In this document: piece after piece, positions 1 through 8,298 of the stretch
Layout: the number at the start of each line of letters is the position of its first letter
How positions within the stretch are numbered: position 1 is the stretch's first letter
Source of the DNA: Pollutimonas harenae
GTDB lineage: Bacteria; Pseudomonadota; Gammaproteobacteria; Burkholderiales; Burkholderiaceae_B
DNA: 64,000 nt
Direction: 5' to 3'
Assembly: GCF_004153685.1 (NCBI RefSeq)
Contig: NZ_SDQD01000002.1
Location: 682,001-746,000 of the forward strand
Translations under genes and position numbers: made by a program
The notes under the pieces: generated by a model
Database searches by the model: none
Told to the model about the DNA's origin: nothing
What the model saw: only the letters and a program-made list of their open reading frames with translations

Positions 1-2220
1 GAGCCTGAGGCTGGGCAGCAGTTCGAGGTCGGATTGGGGATTGAAGTAAGCGGCGCTCTCATGGGTATTGCGTGAAGCCGCAACACCTATGAGCAGGTCG
101 GCCTTGAGGCTTGGCGAGGCATAAAGCCTCTCTCTGCCGCTGAGCACGGCGGTCAATCGATTGTTGCCATCGCTGAAATCCAGAGCGGACAGCGAAAGAC
201 TCCAATCGCGATAGTCGCTTTGGCGCCAACGCACATAGGCGCCGGCCCCGTTGGCATAAACGCCGTTGCGTAATGCTCGCAAGGGAGTTTCGCTGGAACG
301 CAGCGCTATCGAAGCACCAACCTGCCACTGGTCATTCAAGTCATAAGCAGCGCTGACGCGGGCACCCGGCTTCGTACCAAAACCATAGTTGTGGCTGGAT
401 ATCTCCAGCTCACCCGTGAGATCACGGCCTCGCCATTCGATGCCGGCCAGCAGCCAACGGTGACTTCCGGATCCCTCTTCGAAATCCCCTGTGGCATAGC
501 CTGCGCCGCCGAAGGCGCGCCAGTTATGATGGAGTGGCGCCGAATAGAGGACGGTTTCCATACTCAGGTCATTGCTGCCTGTGACTGGACTGTCGGAGGC
601 TATTCCGCCATTGGCCTGGATGCGCAGTTCCGCCTTTTGGTGCAGCTTCCATTCTCGTTCCAGGTGCTGTGTCGAAGGTCTTTCCGGATAGCGGGCAAGC
701 AAGTCATCGAGCAGTATCTCGGCCTGTTTCCATTCCCGAAGGTCCAGGGCCGTCATGCCTTGCATCGCCTCCATTTCGGGCGACCGTGGCTCCAGCGCTT
801 CAGCAACCTTCAATTGCTTTTCCGCACGTCGTGGCCAGCCTCGACTGAGGTAAACATTGGCCAGAGCCGTGCGCAGGCCTACATTGATAGGGGCGTTGTC
901 CACCAGCTCTTCGAGTCGCTCCTGAGCTGCCGGCGTGTTGTCTTCATAAAACAGGCCCAGTGCGCCGGTCTGTTCTGAATACATATGTAGGTCGTTGGGT
1001 ACTCTTTGTGGTACACCTTTGATGTGCCGCCAGGTGGGCTGCCCGGCCTGTGCCGTTTCCATGACACGTCCTGCTTCAGCAAACTCCTCATTCTCGATCA
1101 GCGAGTAATAAAGCCCGAACTGATTACTGAGTTTTTCTGCAGGATTACTGTGCTGGCTGGCCTTGGCCGAGACGACCTGTCTATATAGATTGCGTGCTTT
1201 TTCGGGTTGCCTCAAGGCGAGATAAGAGGCAGCCACATGCCTGAGTGCATAAGGCGGTATCTGAACACCCTGGGTGACGAGCGCTTCGTATGAGGCGACG
1301 GCATCCGCCGAGCGGCCGCGTACGGCAAGAGCTTGCAAGCGATCAATCTGCAAGCGCCGGACATCAGCCTTGGCTTCGTCTCCCAGCGCCTGCCATGCCG
1401 GAATCAACTTGTCATATTCGGTAATTGCTCGGTCAGCGAGGACATAGCGCTCACTCTCCTGGCGGACTGGAGTCTCTGCCAGTCGGGACAATTCCGCCAG
1501 ATAGTCGGCCTGCAATTTTCGCATTCTCGATGCGTCGACCAGATCTTGATGTTGCCGCGCTGTTTCCAGTGCAGCATGTGCAAGGCCTGCGTTCTCCAAT
1601 GAGTTCAGGTACTCCCGCGAAACATAGGCTTGCCTCGGCGCCAGGCTGTGCGCTTGACTGGTTTCAAAAAGTGCGGCGTAGGGTGACGAGGCGCTTTTGA
1701 GTGCATAGCTCAAGGCGAGTCGTGCATCGGCGTTTGCAGGCTGCTCCTCGACAAGTGCCTGTCCCTGTTGTACGGCACTGTCACGCTGCCCTGCATCAGC
1801 CAGCGTCTTGACTTCGCCAACCGCGAAGCGGACCTGCGAGGGATACAGCCTTCGACCATTGTGATAATGGGTTACGGCGGCATCCCAGCGCTGGGTATCG
1901 CGGTAGGCGCGAGCTACCGCTTCCAGTACGTTGGCGGGCGGACGATTGGGCTCCGGCTGCAACGCTTCGTAGGCAATGATGGCCTCATTGCTGCGGTTTG
2001 CCCAACTGGCGATCAGCACATGATCATAAGCGGCCTGAATATCCTGTGGATGATCGATGGCATGTTGGCGCAACATCGCGAGGGCAGGCTCATAGTTTCC
2101 GGCACGTGCGTCCATGATTAAAGTGTCGTACTCATGCCGAGACACTGCGGACCATGCCACGTTACTTAGAGTGAAAGCGGCGACTGCGCTTGCGCATTGC
2201 AAGAATGTCAGCGTGTTCAT
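1..2220 (-). CDS. pgaA: Poly-beta-1,6-N-acetylglucosamine export porin PgaA/BpsA (C-terminus beyond window edge)
   Basis: The frame is open without a stop from ATG at 2220 to the left edge (740 codons seen; PgaA proteins are about 800 residues, so the barrel end is missing). The N-terminus has a Sec-type signal peptide (MNTLTFLQCASAVAAF), then TPR-like helical repeats (for example DARAGNYEPALAMLRQH near residue 35) to about residue 480, then a beta-barrel half ending at the edge with ESAAYFNPQSDLELLPSLRL, typical of PgaA. Family role: the outer-membrane porin that exports PNAG/Bps polysaccharide for biofilm. pgaB, pgaC and pgaD would be expected to the left. AGG seven to nine bases before the ATG is the likely ribosome site. 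The call rests on recognising the family from the two-domain layout and these motifs. Confidence 0.88.
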   Translation of the reverse strand, partial: MNTLTFLQCASAVAAFTLSNVAWSAVSRHEYDTLIMDARAGNYEPALAMLRQHAIDHPQDIQAAYDHVLIASWANRSNEAIIAYEALQPEPNRPPANVLEAVARAYRDTQRWDAAVTHYHNGRRLYPSQVRFAVGEVKTLADAGQRDSAVQQGQALVEEQPANADARLALSYALKSASSPYAALFETSQAHSLAPRQAYVSREYLNSLENAGLAHAALETARQHQDLVDASRMRKLQADYLAELSRLAETPVRQESERYVLADRAITEYDKLIPAWQALGDEAKADVRRLQIDRLQALAVRGRSADAVASYEALVTQGVQIPPYALRHVAASYLALRQPEKARNLYRQVVSAKASQHSNPAEKLSNQFGLYYSLIENEEFAEAGRVMETAQAGQPTWRHIKGVPQRVPNDLHMYSEQTGALGLFYEDNTPAAQERLEELVDNAPINVGLRTALANVYLSRGWPRRAEKQLKVAEALEPRSPEMEAMQGMTALDLREWKQAEILLDDLLARYPERPSTQHLEREWKLHQKAELRIQANGGIASDSPVTGSNDLSMETVLYSAPLHHNWRAFGGAGYATGDFEEGSGSHRWLLAGIEWRGRDLTGELEISSHNYGFGTKPGARVSAAYDLNDQWQVGASIALRSSETPLRALRNGVYANGAGAYVRWRQSDYRDWSLSLSALDFSDGNNRLTAVLSGRERLYASPSLKADLLIGVAASRNTHESAAYFNPQSDLELLPSLRL

Positions 2221-2581
2221 GGCGACCTGGTCAATCGGAAACAGCTGGGGTGAGTTGCTTGCTGGACGGGAGCATGGTGGGGGTTTCCTCTTCTTTCGAG
2301 CATTGGTATGGTTGTCGAGGACGGATGCCCATCAAGTTACTGACGCCATAGGGAGTACGTCATGCCCGCAACATATTTAACGTCTAGATACAGACTTTAT
2401 GGATCGAATGATAGAGAGGAACTTCAGCCAGTAAAATGCGGCTTATGGGGTAGGCTGGATGGAAGAGGGTGGATGCCGATTGGGCCGATTTGCTGAGAGC
2501 GCATCCGTCGAAAGGCCGTCGAGGTAGGTGGCTTGGCGTAAGCTTTTCGTGGGCCTTTCATGCGCTAGACAGCCAAAAGAA
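2221..2581. other. Intergenic stretch between pgaA and the tRNA-Pro terminator
   Basis: Some 360 bases without a convincing gene. It must carry the pgaA promoter on the minus strand, but I could not pick a clear -35/-10 pair. The open frames that cross it run into the tRNA gene and look like no protein family. Confidence 0.5.
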
Positions 2582-2615
2582 CAAGGGCTTACAGACAAAA
2601 GTCTGTAAGCCCTTG
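2582..2615 (-). terminator. Rho-independent terminator of tRNA-Pro
   Basis: A perfect 15-bp inverted repeat (CAAGGGCTTACAGAC and its complement) with a 4-base loop starts 8 bases beyond the tRNA 3' end. On the minus strand it is followed by TTCTTTT. Confidence 0.9.
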
Positions 2616-2622
2616 ATATATT

Positions 2623-2701
<79 letters not shown>

Positions 2702-2766
2702 ACTATTGGCTTTTCAGCCTTTAGCGGTTTTGCCAGCCGACCAAATCAAGACCAGCAAAGAACGAA

Positions 2767-2772
2767 ATTCTA
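2767..2772 (-). promoter_or_regulatory. Candidate extended -10 box for tRNA-Pro
   Basis: On the minus strand TGCTAGAAT gives an extended -10 (TGn before TAGAAT), about 68 bases before the tRNA 5' end. No good -35 is seen, which is tolerated with an extended -10. This is inference from sequence only. Confidence 0.35.
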
Positions 2773-2850
2773 GCACAATTTAAGATGGTTTTTCCATGTT
2801 TGCTGCAAAACCTCAATTCGTCACTGTGGCCGTCGAATACCGAGGCGCTG

Positions 2851-3780
2851 TCAGTAGGCTTGCTCGGGTGCAGGGTGCAAGGTCATTCGTGGCCCAGCTT
2901 TCAGGATTTGACTCGGGATATCGTGCCCGACCAGCTCAGGCAGGGCGCTGGAAATTGCCAATATCCGATCCAGATCCACGCCTGTGTGGTAGCCCATCAG
3001 CTCCAGCATATGTACCAGGTCTTCGGTGCATACATTGCCGCTTGCGCCAGGTGCGTAGGGGCAACCACCCAGACCTCCCAGGGATGCGTCAAAGCGGTCG
3101 CAACCCGCCTCGATAGCCGCAAGTGTGTTGGCCAGCGCCATGCCGCGGGTGTTATGAAAATGCATGGTGAGCTCGAGTTGTTCAAACTGACTTCGAGCTT
3201 TTGCCGCGATGTCGCTGACCTGAGACGGATAAGCCATGCCGGTGGTGTCGCATAGGGTGATACCGTCGATGCCCAATTGTGCAAACCGGTTCATGAGCCC
3301 AAACACCTCGTCGGTGGCTATATCGCCCTCCATGGGACAGCCGAATACGGTTGAGAGCGAAACATTAATGGCGACATTGCTGCCGCGCATTGCGCCAACC
3401 ACATCAGAAAGCTGGGCAAATGACTGCTCGCGAGTCATGCGCAGATTGGCGCGGTTATGGGTCTCGCTTACTGACATCACCAGATTGACTTCGTCTACAT
3501 TGCAAGCCAGTGCCCGTTCGGCGCCACGTACATTGGGTACCAACACGGTATAAATGACCTGGGGATTGCGTTCGATTTCATGCATGACCATGTCCGCATC
3601 CTTCAGGGCCGGAATAGCCTTGGGCGAAGTGAACGAGGTGGCTTCGATCTTGGCGTAGCCGCTGGTCGAAAGCTGGTTTATGAATTCGATCTTGTCGTGG
3701 GTGTCAATAAAGCGCTTTTCGTTCTGGAAGCCGTCCCGGGGCGCAACCTCTTGAATGTATAGCTTCTTTCCGCTGTTCAT
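2851..3780 (-). CDS. mvaB: Hydroxymethylglutaryl-CoA lyase family protein
   Basis: A 309-residue HMGL-like TIM-barrel enzyme, full length for the family. Family reaction: 3-hydroxy-3-methylglutaryl-CoA to acetyl-CoA plus acetoacetate. Visible signatures are EVAPRDGFQNE (11-21, substrate/metal Arg-Asp), the HFHN metal histidines (207-210) and the catalytic-cysteine loop GGLGGCPYAPGASGN with Cys240. The start at 3780 is chosen over an upstream in-frame ATG because homologous sequence begins here and AAGGA lies 8 bases before it. It sits 28 bases downstream of a CoA-transferase gene on the same strand. No leucine-pathway genes are nearby, so the true substrate may be another branched hydroxyacyl-CoA such as citramalyl-CoA. 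Confidence 0.88.
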   Translation of the reverse strand: MNSGKKLYIQEVAPRDGFQNEKRFIDTHDKIEFINQLSTSGYAKIEATSFTSPKAIPALKDADMVMHEIERNPQVIYTVLVPNVRGAERALACNVDEVNLVMSVSETHNRANLRMTREQSFAQLSDVVGAMRGSNVAINVSLSTVFGCPMEGDIATDEVFGLMNRFAQLGIDGITLCDTTGMAYPSQVSDIAAKARSQFEQLELTMHFHNTRGMALANTLAAIEAGCDRFDASLGGLGGCPYAPGASGNVCTEDLVHMLELMGYHTGVDLDRILAISSALPELVGHDIPSQILKAGPRMTLHPAPEQAY

Positions 3781-3808
3781 TATGCTGATCCTTGAGTGTG
3801 CTGCAGCG

Positions 3809-4999
3809 TTAAATAATCCCGCGCTTGCGCCATGCATCGCGTGTGCTTTGGTCTATGCCCAGCCCTGACAGCACTTGGTCCGTATGCTGGCCGAGCTCGG
3901 GTGCGGCGCTACGGACGTCGCCCGGAGTTTCGCTAAGCTTGGGGACAATACCCGGCAGTTTGATGGCTGTGCCATCGGGCAGGGCTGAATCCAGGATCAT
4001 GTCTCTGGCCTGATAATGTGGGTCGGCCACGATATCGGCGATATCGTAGATTTTCCCAGCAGGAATCTGGCTCGCATTCAGCGCAGCCAGTACTTCATCA
4101 AGACTGTGCTGGCCGGTCCATTGCGAGATTGCCTGGTCTATTGTATTGACGTGCTTGACCCGTCCGTCGTTGCTTTCCAGGGCCGGGGCCTGGCCCAAAT
4201 CGTCCCGTCCTATGACCGCCATCAGTCTTTTAAAGATACTGTCGCCATTGCCTGCAATCAGTACAAATTTACCATCGTGGCAACGGTAGGCATTGCTGGG
4301 AGCGATACCGGGCAGGCTGCTTCCTGCAGCCTCTCGCACTTCATTGAAAACGGCATATTCTGGCAGCAGGCTCTCCATCATGTTGAAGACTGATTCGTAC
4401 AAGGCTACGTCTATCATTTGGCCCTGGCCGTTTTCCTGATCGCGCGCGCGCAAGGCCAGCAGTACACCTATTACCCCGTGTAGGGCCGATAGAGAATCGC
4501 CTATTGAAACTCCGACCCGCACCGGAGTACGGCCCGGTTCGCCGCTTAAATGGCGCAAACCACCCATGGCTTCGCCTATGACCCCAAAGCCAGGCAAATC
4601 CCGATATGGGCCGGTCTGGCCATAGCCGGACACTCTGAGCATGATCAGCCTGGGGTTGATGACCTTTAATTGTTCCCATCCCAGTCCCCATCCCTCCAGG
4701 CAGCCAGGTTTGAAGTTCTCGATGACCACATCGACTTCCTTGGCCAGCGTGCGCACAACCTCTTGTGCTTCTGGCTGCCGCAGGTCCAGAGTTATTGATT
4801 TCTTGTTACGCGATTGCACCTGCCACCACACTGAGGTGCCGTCATGGAGCAGCCGCCACTTGCGCAAGGGATCGCCTTTGACAGGCGGTTCTACCTTGAT
4901 GACCTCGGCACCGAACTCTCCTAGCATCTTGGCCGCAAAAGGCCCGGCAATCAGCTGCCCCAGCTCTAGAATCCGGATTCCTGCCAATGGCTTTTTCAT
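3809..4999 (-). CDS. CaiB/BaiF family CoA-transferase (class III)
   Basis: A 396-residue family III CoA-transferase, normal length. Typical segments: PLAGIRILELGQLIAGPFA at the N-terminus, GAEVIKVEPP, SRNKKSITLDL, VIENFKPG, and GVSIGDSLSALHG, which carries the acceptor aspartate region. These enzymes move CoA from one acyl-CoA to a free carboxylate. The start at 4999 is preceded by GAGGA at 5-9 bases; the frame extends upstream to 5107 but that part has no family resemblance. It is the first gene of a two-gene operon with the HMG-CoA lyase and divergent from a LysR regulator, so it probably activates the acid that the lyase then cleaves. Confidence 0.88.
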   Translation of the reverse strand: MKKPLAGIRILELGQLIAGPFAAKMLGEFGAEVIKVEPPVKGDPLRKWRLLHDGTSVWWQVQSRNKKSITLDLRQPEAQEVVRTLAKEVDVVIENFKPGCLEGWGLGWEQLKVINPRLIMLRVSGYGQTGPYRDLPGFGVIGEAMGGLRHLSGEPGRTPVRVGVSIGDSLSALHGVIGVLLALRARDQENGQGQMIDVALYESVFNMMESLLPEYAVFNEVREAAGSSLPGIAPSNAYRCHDGKFVLIAGNGDSIFKRLMAVIGRDDLGQAPALESNDGRVKHVNTIDQAISQWTGQHSLDEVLAALNASQIPAGKIYDIADIVADPHYQARDMILDSALPDGTAIKLPGIVPKLSETPGDVRSAAPELGQHTDQVLSGLGIDQSTRDAWRKRGII

Positions 5000-5042
5000 A
5001 ATTTCCTCGTGAATCGCTTTTGAATTGTTGCCCGGCCAGTCT

Positions 5043-5076
5043 AGCAAGCAAATTTTCATAATTAAAGAATTGCTTA
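5043..5076. promoter_or_regulatory. Candidate LysR operator between CoA-transferase and its regulator
   Basis: In the 191-base divergent gap, AAGCAAATT (5046-5054) and AATTGCTTA (5068-5076) form an imperfect inverted repeat in AT-rich DNA. The overlapping word AGCAAGCAA (5043-5051) recurs in the promoter of the other LysR cassette at 27.9 kb. Inferred only from position and symmetry. Confidence 0.35.
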
Positions 5077-5190
5077 GTGATGCCGTCATCGCTAAATGCG
5101 ATGGCAAGGTGCCGCAGCGCTATACTGTCAATACACTATAAAACACCAATGCGGCGTTCTGCGCGGCTCCTTCCTTTATCGTTGGCCACC

Positions 5191-6099
5191 ATGCATCTGG
5201 ACCCCATCTCTTTGAAGCTGTTCATCAGCGTGGTCGAGCAAGGCACTATTGCGCGGGCCGCCGAGCATGAACACATTGCGGCGGCGGCCATCAGCAAAAG
5301 AATTAGCGAGCTGGAAGCGCATCTGAAAACCAATTTGCTCATCAGGACCAATAAAGGCATAAGGCCCACGCCGGCGGGCATAGCCTTGTCAACCATGGCT
5401 AAACGCGCCTTGCGCGAATTGGATGATATCTCTACTCATATGAAAGAATATTCGGATGGGGCGCGAGGTTTCATCAGGGTCTGCGCGAATATCTCGGCTA
5501 TTACCCAGTTTCTGCCACAGGACATCAAATCGTTTTTAAGTGCATACCCAAACATACACGTGGATCTGCAAGAGCAGGTCACACCGGCCATTATCAAGTC
5601 GATTTCAGAAAATGTCGCGGATGTCGGGATTTTCTCGGATACCTCTCCGGAAGGGGGTATCGACGTTTTTCCGTACAGAGAGGATGCTTTGGCTCTGATT
5701 CTGCCAGCAAGCCATCCTCTTGCAAGCAACGCCAGTTTTAGCTTTGCAGAAGCACTGGATTACGATTTTATCGGCCTGCACAAGGGCAGCGCCATCAACC
5801 GCATAGTGTCCAATGCGGCTGACGATCTGAAGCGCACACTTAAAATAAAGGTTCAGGTAACTGGATTCGACACGCTGTGTTTCATGGTGAGTTCAGAGCT
5901 GGGAATTGGTGTTCTACCGCTGGCCATAGCCAAACGTTATTCCAAAATGTTTGGTTTGCGTGCTGTTCCCATCAAGGAGCCTTGGGCGCGCCGGAAGTTA
6001 TTGATTGGCGTGCGCTCGTTCGAGTCGCTACCGGCTGCTGCCAGGCTATTCATCAAGCATCTAAGTCAGGAGTCCGGTAACACACAGGGCAGGCCTTGA
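5191..6099 (+). CDS. LysR-family transcriptional regulator
   Basis: A 302-residue LysR protein. The N-terminal winged HTH spans about residues 1-60 (LKLFISVVEQGTIARAAE, then AAISKRISELEAHLKT), followed by the linker and effector domain (GFIRVCANISAITQFLPQDI, then YREDALALILPASHPLA). It is divergent from the CoA-transferase/HMG-CoA-lyase pair, the usual layout for a regulator of that operon. The start MHLDPISLKLF fits the family. No Shine-Dalgarno is obvious there, and in-frame ATGs exist upstream at 5077 and 5149. It resembles the LysR protein at 27996 in the same window, so the two probably belong to one subfamily. Confidence 0.88.
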   Translation: MHLDPISLKLFISVVEQGTIARAAEHEHIAAAAISKRISELEAHLKTNLLIRTNKGIRPTPAGIALSTMAKRALRELDDISTHMKEYSDGARGFIRVCANISAITQFLPQDIKSFLSAYPNIHVDLQEQVTPAIIKSISENVADVGIFSDTSPEGGIDVFPYREDALALILPASHPLASNASFSFAEALDYDFIGLHKGSAINRIVSNAADDLKRTLKIKVQVTGFDTLCFMVSSELGIGVLPLAIAKRYSKMFGLRAVPIKEPWARRKLLIGVRSFESLPAAARLFIKHLSQESGNTQGRP

Positions 6100-6158
6100 C
6101 TGGCGGGCGATAAACTGCTGGCCTGTGGAATGCGGACACATAGTACAGAGAGTTTGTT

Positions 6159-7526
6159 TTATCCCACCTGAAATTCGGTTTCCGGGTAGCGTACCCGGCT
6201 GCGCTGCTGGGTGGCCAGGCTGTATATCAGTGTTAGGGGGCCCAGCCGTCCGGCAAACATCAGCAGGGTCAGTACGAGCTGGCTGGCTGTTGACAGCTGC
6301 GGCGTCAGATCACGGCTCATGCCTGTAGTACTGACGGCCGACACCACCTCGAACAGGATACTGATGAAGGGTAGCTCTTCCAGCGTGGTCAGTATCAGCA
6401 CCCCGAGAAAGATCAGAGCGCTATTGGCCAGCAGGAGGGCCAGCGACTTCTGGATCGTGTCGGACGATACGGAGCGTTTGAACAGCACGACTTCCTTGCG
6501 ATGGCGTATGTAGGAATACACGGCAGCCAGCAAGATGATGAAGGTGCCTATCTTGATGCCACTGGCGGTACTGAGTGAACCACCACCGATGAACATCAGC
6601 AGCATGATGATGAGAGTGGAGCTGTCGTGCAGCTGGGTAATGTCCAGGGTGACAAAACCGGCCGTGCGTGAGGTAACACTTTGCATCCACGCAGCCAGGG
6701 CCTGGCTATGCCAGGGTAGATTGGCCAAGGTGTGAGGGTTATTGAACTCCAGCGCCCATATCACGACAAAGCCTGTCAGATTCAACGCAAGCGTGCCCAT
6801 AATGATGACTTTGGTATAGGTGAGCAAGCTGGACCAGCGCTTTTTCTGGCTAATATCTCCCAGTACGGAAAAACCGATACCGCCCAGTATGATGGATGCG
6901 GTGATAACGAGCACAGTAACAGGGTCGCCGAGAAACTGGTTCAGGCTATTCGGAAACAATGAAAAGCCGGCATTGTTGAAAGAGGTGATGGCATGGAAGA
7001 TGGCGCGGTAAATGGCGGTTATCAACGGATAGTCGCGCCACCACCATAAGGTCAATATGGTCGCCATAATCAACTCGATGGTAATGGACAGCTTGAAAAC
7101 CGAAAACGCGGTTTTCTGTATTTTCGACACACTGGTCTGGTTCAGGGCTTCCAGAGCCAACGCCTGGTGGGTCAGGCTCATTTTCTTGCCGAGCATAATC
7201 GCGGAAACGACTGCAAAGGTCACGAATCCCAGGCCACCCAGCTGCACCAGGGTCATCAGTACGATTTGACCGAAATGGGTAAAGGCGATCGCTGGCTCCA
7301 CACTTGTCAGGCCGGTGACAGTAACGGCTGAGGTCGCCATGAAGAAGGCGTTGGTGGCGCTGATGCCGTTCCGGCTGGCCATGGGTAGCGATAGAAGCAG
7401 AGTACCCATTAATATCAAGCCCAGAAACCCGGCTGCCAGTATAACGGGTGGGCTGGCGCGAAACAGGCCTGTGCGCTGGATGCGTTGGTACGATTGGTAG
7501 CCGTGTAGGGGAAGCCAGTTGCGCAT
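6159..7526 (-). CDS. ktrB: Potassium uptake channel subunit KtrB/TrkH
   Basis: A 455-residue polytopic membrane protein of the Trk/Ktr/HKT superfamily. The four pore-loop motifs are visible: SAVTVTGLT, SFNNAGFS, TSRTAGFVT and VSTTGMS, each with the filter glycine. Family role: it forms the ion path for K+ (often Na+-coupled) across the inner membrane, gated by a cytoplasmic RCK ring. It starts 3 bases after the ktrA stop on the same strand, so the two are one operon. Length fits KtrB rather than the longer TrkG/TrkH. Confidence 0.92.
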   Translation of the reverse strand: MRNWLPLHGYQSYQRIQRTGLFRASPPVILAAGFLGLILMGTLLLSLPMASRNGISATNAFFMATSAVTVTGLTSVEPAIAFTHFGQIVLMTLVQLGGLGFVTFAVVSAIMLGKKMSLTHQALALEALNQTSVSKIQKTAFSVFKLSITIELIMATILTLWWWRDYPLITAIYRAIFHAITSFNNAGFSLFPNSLNQFLGDPVTVLVITASIILGGIGFSVLGDISQKKRWSSLLTYTKVIIMGTLALNLTGFVVIWALEFNNPHTLANLPWHSQALAAWMQSVTSRTAGFVTLDITQLHDSSTLIIMLLMFIGGGSLSTASGIKIGTFIILLAAVYSYIRHRKEVVLFKRSVSSDTIQKSLALLLANSALIFLGVLILTTLEELPFISILFEVVSAVSTTGMSRDLTPQLSTASQLVLTLLMFAGRLGPLTLIYSLATQQRSRVRYPETEFQVG

Positions 7527-7529
7527 GGC

Positions 7530-8183
7530 TCAGACGAGTTTGGGAGCGATGGCTTTCAGGGTGGTGAGCTGACCCAGCAGCACCAGTACGTCTTTGGCTT
7601 GCAGGATGAATTCGCCAGGAGGATGCACTGTGATGTCGGACCGGCGTTTGATCAACAGTACGTGTATGGTGTCGGGGATGTCCTGCAGCACTTCGCTGAG
7701 CAAGATGCCCTCCAGACGTTCGCTCACGCCAATTTCCACGACGAATTCGCCATTACCTAGTGAAATGTAGTCGTTGACCATGGGGTAGCTCAGCGCCTGA
7801 GCTACGCGTATGCCCATTTCTTCTTCGGGGTGGATAATGCGGGCCACGCCCAGTTTGCTTAGAATCAAGTGCTGCGCATGCGACGTGGCCTTGACCCAGA
7901 TGGTGGATATGGCCAGGGACTTCAGATGCACTACGCAAAGCAGGCTGGCTTGTACATCTTCTCCAATGGCGACCAAAACCACGTCGTAGTTGTCGAGCCC
8001 CAGCTCTTCCAGTGCTTCGCGATCGGTTACATCTGCAATAACAGCGTGTGTAATCTGGTCGGCCAACTTGTCGACGACCTTGCCGTTGGTATCGACGCCC
8101 AGTACCGAATGCCCCATTTTCATGAGCTCCAGGGAGGCGGCGGAGCCAAAGCGGCCCAGGCCAATGACGGCAAATTGTCCCAT
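7530..8183 (-). CDS. ktrA: Potassium uptake regulatory subunit KtrA (RCK domain)
   Basis: A 217-residue single RCK unit: an RCK_N Rossmann domain begins FAVIGLGRFGSAASLEL (GxGxxG, residues 4-20) with the nucleotide-binding acid in VLGVDTN, followed by a C-terminal RCK_C domain from about residue 140. The family forms an octameric ring that binds ATP/ADP and gates KtrB. TrkA has two such units; this length fits KtrA. It is the first gene of the ktrAB pair. Confidence 0.92.
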   Translation of the reverse strand: MGQFAVIGLGRFGSAASLELMKMGHSVLGVDTNGKVVDKLADQITHAVIADVTDREALEELGLDNYDVVLVAIGEDVQASLLCVVHLKSLAISTIWVKATSHAQHLILSKLGVARIIHPEEEMGIRVAQALSYPMVNDYISLGNGEFVVEIGVSERLEGILLSEVLQDIPDTIHVLLIKRRSDITVHPPGEFILQAKDVLVLLGQLTTLKAIAPKLV

Positions 8184-8234
8184 GCGGTGTCCTTGTTTTA
8201 CATCAGAAGAATAAGGTGGTCATACGATAGTCGA

Positions 8235-8264
8235 TTGCTAGGATAGCCGAAATTCTGGTACAAA
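8235..8264 (+). promoter_or_regulatory. Candidate sigma-70 promoter of the old yellow enzyme gene
   Basis: TTGCTA (8235-8240), an 18-base spacer and TACAAA (8259-8264), ending 34 bases before the ATG at 8299. Consensus match only. Confidence 0.35.
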
Positions 8265-8298
8265 CCCTTATGGACATAAGTTTAAGGCAGCATACAAC

